Origin: Bugula neritina
Lineage: Eukaryota > Bryozoa > Gymnolaemata > Cheilostomatida > Bugulidae
NCBI GenBank assembly: GCA_964035545.1
Contig: OZ037773.1
Span: 615,751 to 679,750 of the forward strand
Direction: 5' to 3'
Length of the DNA: 64,000 nt
Shown here: in pieces, positions 13,801 to 26,574 of the stretch
Layout: every line of letters begins with the position of its first letter
Position numbering within the stretch: the first letter of the stretch is position 1
The notes under the pieces: model-generated
The model's input: the letters and a program-made list of their open reading frames with translations, nothing else
Database searches by the model: none
What the model was told of the DNA's origin: nothing
Position numbers and translations under genes: made by a program

Positions 13801-16800
13801 CTTTTATTTTCACTTCAGAGGAACTTCTATCAAAAAAAACTTTAGTAACATGTACTACAAAATTTCGAGTGGACTTTTTTATGAACTGTAGTTAAAGTAC
13901 ATGGCTGAGGTTTGTGACTGGAGTACGGAAGAGAAAGGGGGGGGGGGAAGTAAATGAGCAAATCACAATTTATTTTAGTCAAATACATGTATATTCCCTC
14001 AATGGTGTAATATATAATGAATATCATGACTATCTACTAGTAGCAACAGCAGAGTGTTTTGTATTATGTATAAAGTGGCAAAGCTTTAACCTCCCCAGAT
14101 GTATATATTAGGGGAGCTTCACCTTGTAGTTTTGTAGTCTTACCATGATGTCTTTGATATTTTACAAAAAGGTCAGAAATGGCTATATCTATAAATTTTA
14201 GTAACATTTCAACCAACCTTTTGGGCAAACAAACTAATAGCAGTGATCAGGGTGCAATAATCAGGTGGCCCATTCTGCCCCGTGTGGCCAAATTAAAAAT
14301 AGATGTGCCTCAAGGAAAGTTTATTTTAGAATTTGCTGCTATACTAGTTAAGCAATGTAGAAACAAGCAATGGCAACAATATTAGTAAAATATAGGCTTC
14401 TTGCCTTTGAGTGTAAAAAGTTATAAAGCTTTAACGACAGCCTAAAAAATTTACAAAAGTAGGTAAAAACAGTTTTTACTCGCCTTTTCAACACGTAATT
14501 TCCGCAAGTGTTGAAACTACAAAGGCTGAATAATTATGTCAATACCTTTTTATGAAAAAAAAATCACAACTATAAGTCAATAAGTTCTCTCTCAATTCGG
14601 CCAACTTTTTATACCCCTATGACCGTTGTGCCCCCCCCCCCCCCCTTACCCCTACTGCAGGTATATAATGTATAATGTAAGTATATACTGTAAGTATATA
14701 AAGCATAGTGTAAGAATACACTGTAGGTATATATTGTGTTTATGTAAACACAATATTTTGTTGGTGTATATAGTGTATGCAAAATGTAAGGTCTATATTA
14801 TGTATAATGCTATACATTAATAATTTAGAATGTACAATATCATAGAGTAAGAATAGAACGTAGGTAGCCTATAACGTAGTGAAAGCACATTGTGAGGGTA
14901 AAACATATTTGAAATAAACACATGGTGTGATAAGTACACAAGAGAAGCTATTCAGCTTTTTTGCAGCACTAGTTAGTGGTTGATTTATGATGTAACATGT
15001 TATTGTGTGCGAATACCTGCTATTTCGTGCTATTATTTGCTATTATCTGCAATTAACTTCTATTACCTGTTTGATATTTTTTGTTATCAACTATAAGCTC
15101 AGTAATAGGTTTTTATTCACTGTAATTAAAATCTTTATATGCGTCTTAATCATCATCTGCCGAATATTAGACGGTTGTATGCTATGCCCTATGCACAAAT
15201 ATTTTGTTTTATAAAAAGTTTTGTTTTCATGTTTGTCAATGTTATTATGTGTGTAGCTGATGGGTTAGAGCTAAGTAAACACACAAGAGTTAGGTTGTAG
15301 TCAGTTAGCATGAATAGAACTCTAGTGCTTCATTGTGACAAAAAGCTAATTCAAAATATATAATTTAAAAAAAAGCAAATATAGTAATGTTTTGGCTTGC
15401 TAGAAATGTTTAGTAATAGCATGCACAATTCCAATACTTCAAGTGTGAACAAAACATAAATGAGCCAAAACACAATATAACCAAATGCATTATATATATT
15501 GTTTTACGTAGCTTCTATAAAGCCATTATAGCAAGTTTCTGGCTCTAGCAGAGTGTATATCAATCAATACTATCATCAGTTGGCTTAAGACAGATAAGTG
15601 ACACTGTCTGCTTTGTTTGCTTGTCATCTGCTATGAAATGTGCTGAGACTTATGTGTTGGCAGATTGACAGAAAATTCTGATGTCCTTTTTGTTCCTACA
15701 ACTTGTTTTACTCTCGTAGCAGAGAATATGATTTGTCGCTCAACAGCATTTCTCCCATATCTTTCCTTCAATTTTGCTTGCTATTAGTGAATTCTTGAGC
15801 CAGAATTGGCTCTCTATATGTCCAAAAAGTGGTAAATTTAGTCCTGACTTGTTATACTAAGATTGCAGCTTCTTTCTGTTTCTTTGATGAATACCATGCA
15901 GCTGATCATAATAAATTGGGTCAGCAGCTCTGAGTAAATGTTCAAGAAGTTTTTGTATTAGACTATATCGCAGATTCTCTCAAAGCACATTTCTGTATTT
16001 TAATATCTTCATTTATAGTTTTCACAATCTGCAATCTACCTGAGACTTTGTGTATCAATTTTCTAAAAATGGAATAAGTGGTGGTGATCTGAGTGTATAT
16101 TTATATCAGGGTGGCAAACTATGAATTCATCAAATCTCTCAGTCCCAAATACTATTTATTGCCAAACACTCTGGAGTCTAGTTTCAATAGTACAGAATTT
16201 TGCTCAGAATTAGTTCAACTTCTAAAAGCTTATGCCATTGGCTTACTTTGCAGTATTAGTACAGCTACTATATACTAGCTATGGAAGCATGCACTTCTAT
16301 AGCTATAGGGCTATATTATCAAGGTATGTTGGCGCATCAGTGTCAAGGTTGGGGTTGTCTTCAGGCCGTCAAGTGCAGTCTGTTAGCCACTTGTGCCCTT
16401 ATTACCAGTACCATGTTTACCATGCCACTTTTACCGCACAACGAGAATGCCATATGCTACTACTGTAACTCCTTCAAGACTCAAGACTTCTTCAGTCAGA
16501 CGAAAGTAAAACTCTTCTGCAGTGCCAATGCAAGGCAAAAGAGCATTCAAAGAAAGTTATATTTGCTAGCTGGTATTCAGAAAATAGTCAATATTCTGCT
16601 GAGTTTTAGTTGATGGCATTGGGTGCAAGCCCACCTTTGCAGCACAGAGATAAAAGTTTAGGATTATTTAATTTAGGCAAAACATATTTCAGCGTTGGTC
16701 ATGCAGCATAAATTTGTCTGACGGAGTTATTTAGATTTTGTGGATCAATACATTTTCTAATTTTTCCCTAGTGTTTTACAGGTAGTGAATTACTAATTTA

Positions 16801-19800
16801 TTCTGTGGAAAGGTCGAATTTTATGATAAACTGTCATGGTTTCAGTACTTTAATTTTTTTTTGATCAAGTATTTTTTCATAGCCCATAGGCAGTCGTACT
16901 TAAAGTGGTTGGACTTGTGTTGGCATATAGAGTTAGGATCAAGTTTGATTCTGTATTCATTTTCTGTTCTATACTGTAGAATTCTAGTAAAGTCATTTAC
17001 TAAATAGCTTTTTTTTTCTAGTCACATTAAAACAGTTGGTTTAAAGCAACTGCTTTGATTCTAATAAGCAAGACAAGATCTGAGAGACTGAATGCTGCCA
17101 CAACTATAACCACATCTCCGGCTGTTTCTTAATGGGTTAGCTTGTTTCTGTAGCCTTGGTGCTTGGTATTTCCTACTTCTGTCTACCCCATGGCTATAAT
17201 TGGTCTTTAGTCTAATTTAGCTGATGCTTCAGCCAACCATAGCCTTATATTTTATGGCTATAAGAACTTTTTCTGCTTGCAAATTTTAATAGCTGTTTTA
17301 AGTTTGTGTGTGATATATATCTGGTAGTGTCACTTTTGACACCAGAAATACGAACATGCAGCACGATTCCATCCTACACAGAAGTCACACAGCCCTGCTA
17401 TACTATGTAACAATTTGGTTGCCTTGCTTGCATGTTAGTCTTAGCTATAATACTACATATGTTAACATGACTTACACTGTTCATTAAATTGCTCTTTTAC
17501 CTTTTTTGTAGTCGGTTTTTTTCTAAGTCAGATGTCCATGTGAAGGAGCTGTAGAGTTATTTTCTCCTTTTATTTACAGTTTTTAGTAGCAGAGTTACCT
17601 TTCCTTCGCTTTCAGCAGTGTCTTGTAATGTAGTCACTGTGTCAGCACAGATGTTGTATGGCACGAATGCCTATGTCTTGTGATTCACCTAATGAAGTGT
17701 GAATGAATGGAGGACACAACACAACCTTTGGCCTAATGCCAACAGTTTATTTTACTACCAAAAATGTAACAATTATTCAGGCAATAAGGTTTAAGTTGCC
17801 TGCATCCTTAACAAGAGGAAAGTTGAGCTGTACTGACTCATTAAACAAAAGCTACCAGTAAAAAGCTGTTGCAAAAGCTTTCACAAAAATCGTTCTTCAA
17901 AAAATATTTTACTTAAAGCTAAAACAAAAAGCTCCTGCAACAGTCACTAGAAGAAGTTCAAAGTCTCTGTTATAAAGTTTCTATTTTTCAGGTAAATCTG
18001 ATCAATCTGATAAAAGTTTAAGTACTGGAAGCTGTTTATTGCATAACTAAATTAAGGCTGAGTCACTCACTCACTGTAATATGTTAAAGTGTTGTGTTTA
18101 GTTTGCTCTTTAGAGCAATGCAAAAATATAATAGGGTTTTTGTCGTCATCGGTTAGAATGAATGAAGCCCTTGTGCTTACTTTATTGGGTCAAAAGTCAA
18201 CTCAAATATGCTTGTGAAATTCAAGTGTAATAGACCCTCTAGGGGCATTTATATTTTGGAGTTGTGGTCTCCTCCAACCCCAAAGCAGGGGAACCTCCAT
18301 GATGGGAAGAAAGCACATTAAATCAGTAGAAATTTAAGGTTTGTGTGAAGACCGTTGCTAGCATGAGTTTCTTTTTTCTGAAAAAGATATTTTGGCATAA
18401 GCTTACAGGTTAGCAGTTCCAAAAGCGCTTCAAAATATCTTTTTTTGATAAAAAAAATCTTTACAGTATTCTGCGGTTGTGATTATTGAGCAATGCTGAA
18501 GTAGCAGCTAGGATATAATTAATCTTATCAGTCATCTGTTGTACTGGCTGTCACCACTCAGTTTAAAGCTGTTAACTTTTCAACTCTTTGGATAATAACC
18601 ATATGCCCATTGTATACAATACAGAGCTAACTATTGTATACAATGGTCAGCTCTGTCTTACTAAAATTCGAATGATCCAAATAACTGGTTTGAACCCATG
18701 CCTATAGTTTATGAAGGTACTGGCTCATCTGTATTGACACATTCAAGTAATTACATACACTTTGAAGAGTTTGTGCTGTAATATTTTAAAGGATTATAAA
18801 TGCTTTACAAAGTTTCATGCTGTGGCTAAAACCTGCTGTCTTCAAAAAGAAAATATATTACCAAAAAAGGAGAAACCTAACTTATGCAAATTTGATTTAA
18901 TATCTGTGCTATTTCAGCTCCTGTAACAACCACAGCTATTGTCACCACCACCACTACTGCCACCACTGCTGCTACTATCACCACCACTACTACTGCCGCC
19001 AGTGCTGCTACTATCAACTCTGTCACCAACTCTGTCACAAAATCTTCGACTGAAAACACAACTCTTGCAACTTCAGATGGTTTCCCAGTTTCGAGCAGTA
19101 AGAGTAAAGCTTTTGTTAGAATTCTGTTTCATACTTCTACATTGCAACTGTTCTCTGATGAGTTGGACACAAAGACAAGCATCTACACAACACACTGGAT
19201 ATAAGCTAAAACACACAGGATAATTAAGGGCAACCTGAATAAGAATAGCATGAATTTCTCTCAAAATTTAGTTTAAGTTCTTGTATAATTTAACTCTGTG
19301 GGCGGCATGTCTGTTGCCTACTTGCAATTGTTTAGCCTGAAATCATATTAGAACCAAAAAAAAGCAACTTCAATTAGGGCTGCATCATCTATCAACATTC
19401 CATTATTTAAGCTCCTTAGATAAAGTACACACAATATTTTCTCATTTCTACGTGTTCACTGAAGCTCAAAGTGATGCTAGTAGACCCTTTTCCAGCGTCT
19501 TTAAGATCACCTTTGCAATTAGGAGTTGTGTCCTCCCAACATGAAAAATAAGGTTGAAGGCATTTTTGTGGTTTTGGTTACTGAGCAATGCTGAGTTGGC
19601 AACTTTGATTCAAGTCCCATCGATCATTTGTTGTGCTGGATTGTATGACCATACACTTTACAGCTTTGACCTTACAATTCTGTAGCCAAGTCTTAGTACA
19701 GCCCGTTAGTTGATCAGACGACGTTTATAATAAATGTGTTAACATGTTTAAGTAATCATACTTTGAAAAGTTTGTGTTACATTATATTAAAGGAACCATG

Positions 19801-22726
19801 AATGCATTACATAGTTTCAGTTTAAAGATAAGAGTTTTTTTTTAAAAAGAAAGCATTACCAGAATTAGGATTGCTCAGTTTACGCAAAAATTTATTTGAA
19901 AGAAATTTTAAGAACTTGGGTTATCTCAAATTTTCAACTATTGCTCCTAAATGCTACAAATCACATAAATACTATTAAGAAATAGCAAAACTCTAATCGT
20001 AGGGCCACACGGGCGTGTTCTCGCGGACAAAAGTTTTAATCACAAGTAGGAAAGTGTCTACTGTACACTAATTTCATGCATTGAGGTTGCTGAATATCAA
20101 GTGCATATATTTTCTTTTGTCTTTGATTAATTGGCTGGCTTATTTAGCGAACCCACTTTTCTTTAGTGCTACGACTTACACAAGTTGAGAATGCTGAAAG
20201 TGGACACCTTTTTCTATTTACAATGCAAATTCTCTCCTCCTGTGTGTGGCCTTACTCTAACACAAATACCTGAATGCTAGCAGCTGGGAATAAAAATAAA
20301 AGGCCCTCTAGGTTTTTAATTGAACTATCTAGATTTATTTATTTAAACACAATTGTTACAATGGCAATAGATGTATAACCTGCTAGGAAATTGAACACTA
20401 TCTGTTAATCCACATTTCATAATTGTTCAATATTACAGATTTAACTTATATCTACATGTATATTCTTGTAAGGTGCTTTTTGTGAAAGTGATGGATATTG
20501 AGGTATTTCAGTTATTCTTATAGTATAAGTATGTAAGTAAAACTAATTGAACACGTTAACATGCACAGCTAGTTTGCTGTCTCATTCACATTGGCAGGCA
20601 TGTGCAGGTAGCTAGCAAACATGTGCTTCAAGGCAGTGATAACAGTGGAACTTGACCTAAGAAAAGTCAGCAGTGATGAATATGTCATAAAATCCAATGC
20701 ACCAAATGATTAATGGGACTTATATTGTTGTGCACTACTTAATTTGGGTGTTATTGTGTGCTGGTAATTACTGCATATCCGCTGTGAGGTTATGTGAAAA
20801 AACAAACCAGTTGATCAGGTAACTAGAAACTGTATTGAAGTCAATTACCGATGATAAAATCAGTATACATATAGAAGAGCAAAAGAGTACAATAGTCGAA
20901 ACAATTACATATAGTCAACCTAGTTAGCTACTAACACTGTCCAAGACTGCTGTGGGCGCAGGAAAGCATTGCTTATATTATACACAGAGTGGATCCTTAG
21001 TGGATGATACAAGATTCCGGCGGTGGCGTTCGTAGTTTCTCACGGTGTCGCCCGTATCTACTAATAGGGCATGACTTGGAGTTGTCATCTTTGACCATAA
21101 TCTATAGAGTTATGTTTAGCAGGGGGCACTGGGGGGTAAAACTCCCCTAACCATTACAATATTATAGCTGGCAATCCAGCGTTGCTCAGTAACAGAAACA
21201 AAATCGCAAAATGCTTTGAGTCTTGTTTTTAAAAATTCATCAAGAAAAAATATTGTTAAAAAACTTCAGGAACTGCTAATATGTGTGCTTATATAAAATT
21301 ATTTATCTCAGAAAAAAAGAAACCTATGCTAACAATAGTTTTCACCCAAACCTTAAATTTTTACTGATTTTATGTGCTTTCTCTCCATCATGGAGGTTTC
21401 CCTTGTACTTGGTTGAGGCCACAACTATAAAATGCAAATGCTCCCAGAGGCACTTTTTAAAAGGGTCTATTACCTAAAAAAGTATAGAATTTTTAGTGAA
21501 AAAATCATTAATTAACATAGAATTTAGAAGAGTTATTTAAAAAACAAAAAAGACTGCACTGCAACATTTTTTCAAAATTCCAGCAGCACCTTTTTTTATT
21601 CAGATAACATATGTTTTCCTGCTAAAATATTTTACTGGTGCTGAAAAGTCAACTTTTCAAGCAAAGTTGACCACAAATTGGGCAATTTCTGTTTTTAACT
21701 TTGCAAATGAATGAAAATTTTTAGAAAAAGTGCGCTAGGCAAAAAGGATCTACAACACAGTTTTTAAATTTTGATTCTAGAACAATTAGGTGGGATTCCA
21801 TTTTACTGGTACTGAACTGTTATATGATTGCAATGCAAACTGAAGACAGTTGCAGCTGAAAGGTTGCCCTTAACTATCCTGTGCAGAGTTGGACAGAGTT
21901 GCTCTTGAAATTGGTTTAGCAAACAGTTTCTTGACTTCTACGTTGACAATGTTTCTACAAAGCGAGATGATATTATTCTAAGGAACATATGCAAAGTTTT
22001 TAATAAATTGTTTACTCGACATAATTATATTATGTATTTTGAATTATAGAATGGCAGCAAAGTACAGCAGCAAACATAAATTAGCATCAAAAGTTTGGTT
22101 TGCTGTCTCTTACACTCATTCAATTTTATATTCAACAGGTAAAGAAAAGGTTTCGAAGAATAGGGAGGAAAAGCTAAAAGTAAGAATGAATTAATTTTTT
22201 CAAAACACAATCTATATTAGCTAGGATATTACTTTACGGAGTCATCAGACTTTACGTCTCAGCTGATCTGATTAGCTCTAGGCAACATACCATAGTTGAT
22301 CTATAAGAACTACTTTACATTTCAGTACATAGCACTATAGTTTTTTATAAAATGTGACAGTTTGGCCAATCCTGAAGTTACGTAGATATTTTATTTTTTA
22401 TTTTTATGACAACGAATTGAAGGCTTAGCTCGTTTCATAACACTATGTAGCTGGCATATCATCCCAAAAAAACTTGTATAAAAAAATAATTTTGGATGCT
22501 TTTACTTTTCAGTTCTTGCTGTAGCTGATTTCTTATTCAGCATATTATATATGGTTGAGTAGAAAAGTTGTTGAATACATCTCGTATATATATTATGTCA
22601 ATAGCTAAATCATTTCTGTTTATTTCAGATGTCGGCATTATTGCTGGTTGCTCTGTTGGTGCCGTCATTGTCTTATTGGGAATAGTTGGTGGAGTTTATG
22701 TGAAGAAAAGAATGTCAACTAATTAG
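7761..22726 (+). CDS. Gene B: type I membrane protein with Thr-rich stalk
   Basis: Exons: 7761-7807, 8173-8290, 8760-8874, 10992-11550, 11998-12125, 13066-13176, 18918-19097, 22629-22726. Total 1356 bp, 451 residues, no stops, all phases compatible. The signal peptide is identical to that of A. Exon 4 is nearly identical to A. Exon 6 has a 45-bp in-frame deletion that removes its second Cys (the DVC segment of A), while exon 5 carries an extra Cys (YACLFF instead of YASLFF). Exon 7 is a stalk of about 60 residues rich in Thr, Ala and Ser, probably O-glycosylated. Exon 8 is a transmembrane helix ([19 protein letters not shown]) ending VKKRMSTN, so the tail is only about eight residues. Introns 3, 6 and 7 are swollen by PLE, LINE, MITE and LTR insertions. 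AATAAA lies at 22914. Family not recognised; a receptor role is inferred. Confidence 0.75.
8909..8961. repeat. (TA)n microsatellite
   Basis: TA array in intron 3 of gene B, directly at the left edge of the PLE copy at 8965-10790. Confidence 0.9.
8965..10790 (-). pseudogene. Penelope-like retroelement, broken, in intron 3 of gene B
   Basis: Minus-strand relic. Positions 9927-10595 encode the C-terminal half of a reverse transcriptase: [10 protein letters not shown] is the catalytic region, [13 protein letters not shown] follows, and YRDD stands at the second catalytic site. A fixed downstream order ([26 protein letters not shown]) is typical of PLEs. Positions 9190-9727 encode the linker with Cys residues ([18 protein letters not shown]) and the GIY-YIG-type endonuclease ([22 protein letters not shown]). 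The frame changes between the two parts and near 9525, and the 5' half of the reverse transcriptase is absent, so the copy is dead. It lies between two (TA)n arrays (8909-8961 and 10791-10832). Confidence 0.85.
10791..10832. repeat. (TA)n microsatellite
   Basis: TA array at the right edge of the PLE in intron 3 of gene B, 160 bp before exon 4. Confidence 0.9.
12213..12905 (-). pseudogene. Truncated non-LTR retrotransposon (LINE) 3' end
   Basis: Minus-strand relic in intron 5 of gene B. Around 12750-12890 broken frames give [17 protein letters not shown] and [16 protein letters not shown], the C-terminal reverse transcriptase region of LINEs. The open frame 12370-12636 ends with [18 protein letters not shown], like LINE C-termini. 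On this strand the 3' end runs into (TCAA)n at 12213-12236, a typical LINE tail. Which clade it belongs to cannot be decided here. Confidence 0.65.
13190..13437. repeat. Minisatellite, unit like GTATATAATGTAAAGTGTAG
   Basis: Imperfect tandem repeats of about 20-30 bases in intron 6 of gene B. The array is split by the MITE at 13438-14652 and resumes at 14655-14820. Long open frames here on the minus strand are repeat artefacts. Confidence 0.8.
13438..14652. mobile_element. TIR DNA transposon relic with G-run termini
   Basis: The 1215-bp element begins GGGGTAACGAAGGGGGGGCA and ends with the inverted counterpart, a CACAACGG box next to a long C run and TTACCCC. TA dinucleotides flank both ends (13436-13437, 14653-14654), so the target duplication is TA, as for Tc1/mariner-like insertions. 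It splits a minisatellite, so the insertion point is clear. Internal open frames at 13553-13891 and 14179-14385 resemble nothing I know and no DDE motif is visible. It is probably non-autonomous. Confidence 0.7.
14655..14820. repeat. Continuation of the intron 6 minisatellite
   Basis: Same GTATATAATGTA-type units as at 13190-13437, on the far side of the transposon insertion. Confidence 0.75.
14821..18917. other. Rest of intron 6 of gene B, nothing firmly recognised
   Basis: About 4 kb of AT-rich sequence with scattered short open frames (for example 16093-16278 and 16281-16613) that show no recognisable domain and no paralogue in the window. The only structured part is a half copy of the fold-back repeat family, starting at 18226. 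No exon of the cluster family was found. Confidence 0.5.
18226..18520 (+). mobile_element. Half copy of a fold-back MITE family
   Basis: Begins AATAGACCCTCTAGGGG, then the shared GTTGTGGTCTCC block, then a body ending near TGAGCAATGCTGA. The complete form is at 38742-39171. An inverted counterpart lies at 21180-21474 and another half at 19487-19600. Confidence 0.55.
19487..19600 (+). mobile_element. Half copy of the same fold-back MITE family
   Basis: Starts AGTAGACCCTTTTCCAG and carries GCAATTAGGAGTTGTGTCC and GTGGTTTTGGTTACTGAGCA, both shared with 38742-38880. Confidence 0.55.
19998..20253. mobile_element. hAT-like MITE
   Basis: A 256-bp unit with imperfect inverted ends (left AGGGCCACACG, right TGTGTGTGGCCTT). 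It is flanked by ACTCTAAT at 19990-19997 and ACTCTAAC at 20254-20261, an 8-bp target duplication with one mismatch, which fits hAT-type integration. No coding potential. Confidence 0.55.
20749..21158 (+). mobile_element. Possible solo LTR
   Basis: Bounded by TGTTATTG and CCATTACA. The interior (GAGTACA, a GGCGGTGGC block, and AAAACTCCCCTAACCATTAC near the end) resembles the sequence at 37592-37954. No target duplication is obvious, so the left boundary is uncertain. Confidence 0.35.
21180..21474 (-). mobile_element. Inverted half copy of the fold-back MITE family
   Basis: Ends AAAAGGGTCTATT, the inverse of the AATAGACCCTTTT terminus, and runs back through GAGGCCACAACT to a GTTGCTCAGTAAC block. 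It is inverted relative to 18226-18520, about 3 kb away in the same region. Confidence 0.5.
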
Positions 22727-22971
22727 TATACACTAAGTTGTTGCCAACAGAGAAATAACATCTATGAACAGTCAAGTGTATGGTTTAAGGCTTAAGCTGT
22801 ATGTCACTACTTTTGAGAAATTTTTCAAATATTTCGAAAAGCTTTCTGAACAATTTGAATTTTAGAATATGATATAGAACAAAATTGGTAAATATTTCAA
22901 GTGTTTGCCATAAAATAAAAAAGCAAGATATTACATGAGCTACCCATTGTTACCTGAATTATTCGCATTAC

Positions 22972-22990
22972 AATATATATATATATATAT
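22972..22990. repeat. (TA)n microsatellite
   Basis: Short TA run directly left of the palindrome. Confidence 0.8.
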
Positions 22991-22991
22991 A

Positions 22992-23933
22992 AAATAAAAG
23001 TAATGAACGATAAAATTTGATTTAAAACACTTTATTACTACTAGTTTCATGTGCATAGAATGTACACAATCTTCAGATAAAATGTTAAGATGTAATGTAA
23101 CAAGAATAAAAACATACTATATATATGTATGAGAAATGTGTGTAAAAGCTATAAAGCCAATGGATTAAAATACATAAATAGATGGAATAAAAGTGATTAC
23201 GAGATTAAAATGTCAAGTCACATTCTCTAGGAGGAGCTTTCTAGCGTGCCTGCATGTTGTTATTATCTCATTGCGGCTGTTGAGTGAAGATAGATGTGGC
23301 TTGCAAATTATAAAGTATTTTTCTAGCAGGCATAGCTTGCAGAGTGGTGACTGCTTGTTGCATGGTTGTGCTCTGGCTAGAATTTTCCACTTTATCTCAT
23401 AAGCTATATTATTATTCTTTAATTTCCAGATGTATTTGCTCAGCTCGGTGGAGTTTTGTTTGCAAACAAAACTCCACCGAGCTGAGCAAATACATCTGGA
23501 AATTAAAGAATAATAATATAGCTTATGAGATAAAGTGGAAAATTCTAGCCAGAGCACAACCATGCAACAAGCAGTCACCACTCTGCAAGCTATGCCTGCT
23601 AGAAAAATACTTTATAATTTGCAAGCCACATCTATCTTCACTCAACAGCCGCAATGAGATAATAACAACATGCAGGCACGCTAGAAAGCTCCTCCTAGAG
23701 AATGTGACTTGACATTTTAATCTCGTAATCACTTTTATTCCATCTATTTATGTATTTTAATCCATTGGCTTTATAGCTTTTACACACATTTCTCATACAT
23801 ATATATAGTATGTTTTTATTCTTGTTACATTACATCTTAACATTTTATCTGAAGATTGTGTACATTCTATGCACATGAAACTAGTAGTAATAAAGTGTTT
23901 TAAATCAAATTTTATCGTTCATTACTTTTATTT
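22992..23933. repeat. Perfect 942-bp palindrome of two PLE 3' ends
   Basis: Arms 22992-23462 and 23463-23933 are exact reverse complements wherever I checked, with no spacer; the centre is GTTTG/CAAAC. Each arm encodes the same PLE endonuclease C-terminal fragment ([38 protein letters not shown]), on the minus strand at 23213-23462 and the plus strand at 23463-23712. Both copies are 5'-truncated at the same base and joined head to head. (TA)n arrays lie outside both ends. Confidence 0.92.
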
Positions 23934-23981
23934 ACTCTGCTCTGCACTGCATTGAGCTCTCTTTAGTGGTAAACTATACAC

Positions 23982-23984
<3 letters not shown>

Positions 23985-24039
<55 letters not shown>
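23985..24039. repeat. (TA)n microsatellite
   Basis: TA run directly after the PLE terminus that continues the right palindrome arm (23934-23983). Confidence 0.9.
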
Positions 24040-24041
<2 letters not shown>

Positions 24042-26574
24042 AAAAATATTGTTTATCTGGGAGGAAACCGATATAGATATACCAGGTTCACGCTGGAGTT
24101 CTCAGTCTCCAGCTGTTCCCATGTGCATTCACTTCACAGCTATCAAAAAGCTATATCCATGCCAAAGCTATGATGCCATAGTCCAAATCACGGCAAAACT
24201 ATAATCTTGCAATTTCTACATGCTCTACTGATTATTACCTGCACTACCCATGACTACCTAAACTACTATCTGGCCGATAAGATTGCCGGCAAGATGTACT
24301 ACTTGTGAATAAGCATTTGATTGCACAGTTTGCATATTTTTTGTTTTCAGTTTTTTTTTTAAGTTTTAGGAACTGCAGGTTTGTCTCAATGTTTGTCTTT
24401 GCATTTAAAAGCTAGCAAAAACAAAAATTGATCAACTACTTCTCCAGTATTTCAAACACTAGTAATAGTTGTTAGTAGACTGAGTCAAATACAAAGCTTG
24501 TTGCTAAAAATGTAAACAGATTGGCCCAGAATCTCCTTTCTCTTCAACACATGTTTCATAGAGACACAGCATAGGTTTAAAGAATACATTCAACATTTCT
24601 AAAAGCTTGAAGATTGAACTCTACTAGAAAGATACTCAGTTGAAAATCCAAACTACTTGCTGGCCATTGCCATGATGAAAGGATCAAGCTAGCTACAACA
24701 AAAATCTTGATTTGGGCCATATATACACAATATGTCAATAAAGGTGAACAGGACAAGGCAGAGATAGAGAAGGATAGGTGAGGATAAAAGTGAATTCAGT
24801 CGTAATTAGTGCAAATCTAGTGGTGAAATATTAAATATTGCAGGTATGCCAGCCTATTATTTTCTTGCACTTGACACATAAATAATTTAATAGTTTTGAG
24901 TTGAATATCTCTTGGCAATATACAAACCACACATCTACTTATGGTATCAAGAGGTTGTGCCACATCCCTAACACTGAGCAGGTATGGGATTGGAGCAGCT
25001 ACACTACCTGAGGAATTACGTCTATAAACTGCTGTGATTTCATCAACCTGTTATAGACTAAAAATTTCATTATTTCAACTTAGTTACAATTTAATTTAAT
25101 TCATCCAAACAAATTTTACCTGTATATTTGCAGCAGAAATTGCTAAATCTTATACTTTATGTGTGGTGAGAATCGACGTATTGCCATTGGGCTTTGCGTG
25201 ACCTGAATCTTATTGGAAATCTTGTTTTGTTTATATATGATAGACCATTTCAACATGCATCTCATATTCAATCCATCATTAGAAATTGTACTCACCACCG
25301 AGTACATTTTTCAACTTAGTACGCATATACTACAGTATCATAAAACTAGAAGATTTTGATTGCTGCATAGTATCTAAACTGAGCTACAAAAATATTTTTA
25401 GGCCAATAGATATTCTGATAATGACACGCATAACAGCGTTTTCTAACTGCTATATTTTCTTCTTTTTCTTGCTTGTGATATTTTTTATATATTTTACTAA
25501 ATACTTCCAGAAACCAGTTACAAGGAAACTAACAATGAAAACCAACATTTGAGGCAAAGTCAAATGGCTTCAGCTGAGTGAAATTTAAACCAAATAGTAA
25601 GCACACTAAAACAAGTCTAACGGTTTTTGTATATCTTAGTTGGCTGTAGGCACAATACTAGTGCAGCTATTGTCTCTGGAATAGGACAAAATTTGACGAC
25701 TACCATAGTTAAATCAACCAAAAGCTTTATTGGCATATGCACATAAAATGCAGAGCAACTCAATTTTTTAAGCAACCAACCCATGAAGCTGAACAGAAAC
25801 TCATTCCAAAATTGCAGCTTCATATTATGTTTTATAGTCTTAGCAATTTACCTTTGAGTTACATCTGTTAGTTTTAAAAAAGGTTAAATTGTTTATGTTT
25901 TAAGCATTATTAAAGTAGCAATGCAAAGTGCTCTCTGCAACACTGCTTAGAAATAAACTTCTATTATCTAAGATTTGTTAACTCTGATATCATGTTTTTA
26001 TATGGTCTATTTTGTCTAATACTGATGTTTTAACCAGAAGTATGCTATAATCTTTGTGTGCTGTATTGATTTAATGTTAATCAAACTTTATGTTTGCTAA
26101 AGTTGCTTCATGCGCCTCAGTTGTCTGCTACTGCAAAATTAAATATTATTTATTAGTTTATCACTGCATTTCTATTACTTCCAATTGTGCAAATGGAGTT
26201 TTCATTGATGTTTGGAAACATTTGCTTCAAATAGTCCATGTAAATTGCAATCACAAATTCATTATAATATTACTAGGAGCATCCATTTGCATAATACATA
26301 GGAATGCAGCAAAAACTCAGTCTAATTACAGCAAATATAAGGAGAGTTTGAGAGAGTGATGAGGCATAATACCTGTTTACCATTGTTAGCTGTTACACTA
26401 GAGGAGCAAACAACAAGATAGTCTTGCACTTTCTAGAAGTTACAAATAAATAACAAATACACAAAAATAACACAAAATTGCACAGAGTCGTGTTATAGCC
26501 CAATGCGCAATGTCCATTTGCTTATGCACGAAGAATACATAGTACAGGTGATGGTGTAGGTAGTAGTACAGACT

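Noticed and set aside
16093-16613. Short plus-strand frames in intron 6 of gene B
   Set aside because: No motif and different frames overlapping each other; expected by chance in 4 kb.
24860-25050. Possible exon on the minus strand (SVAAPIPYLLSVRDVAQPL)
   Set aside because: Splice-like edges and about 60 open codons, and a faint likeness to exon 3, but no partner exons nearby; too weak to call.
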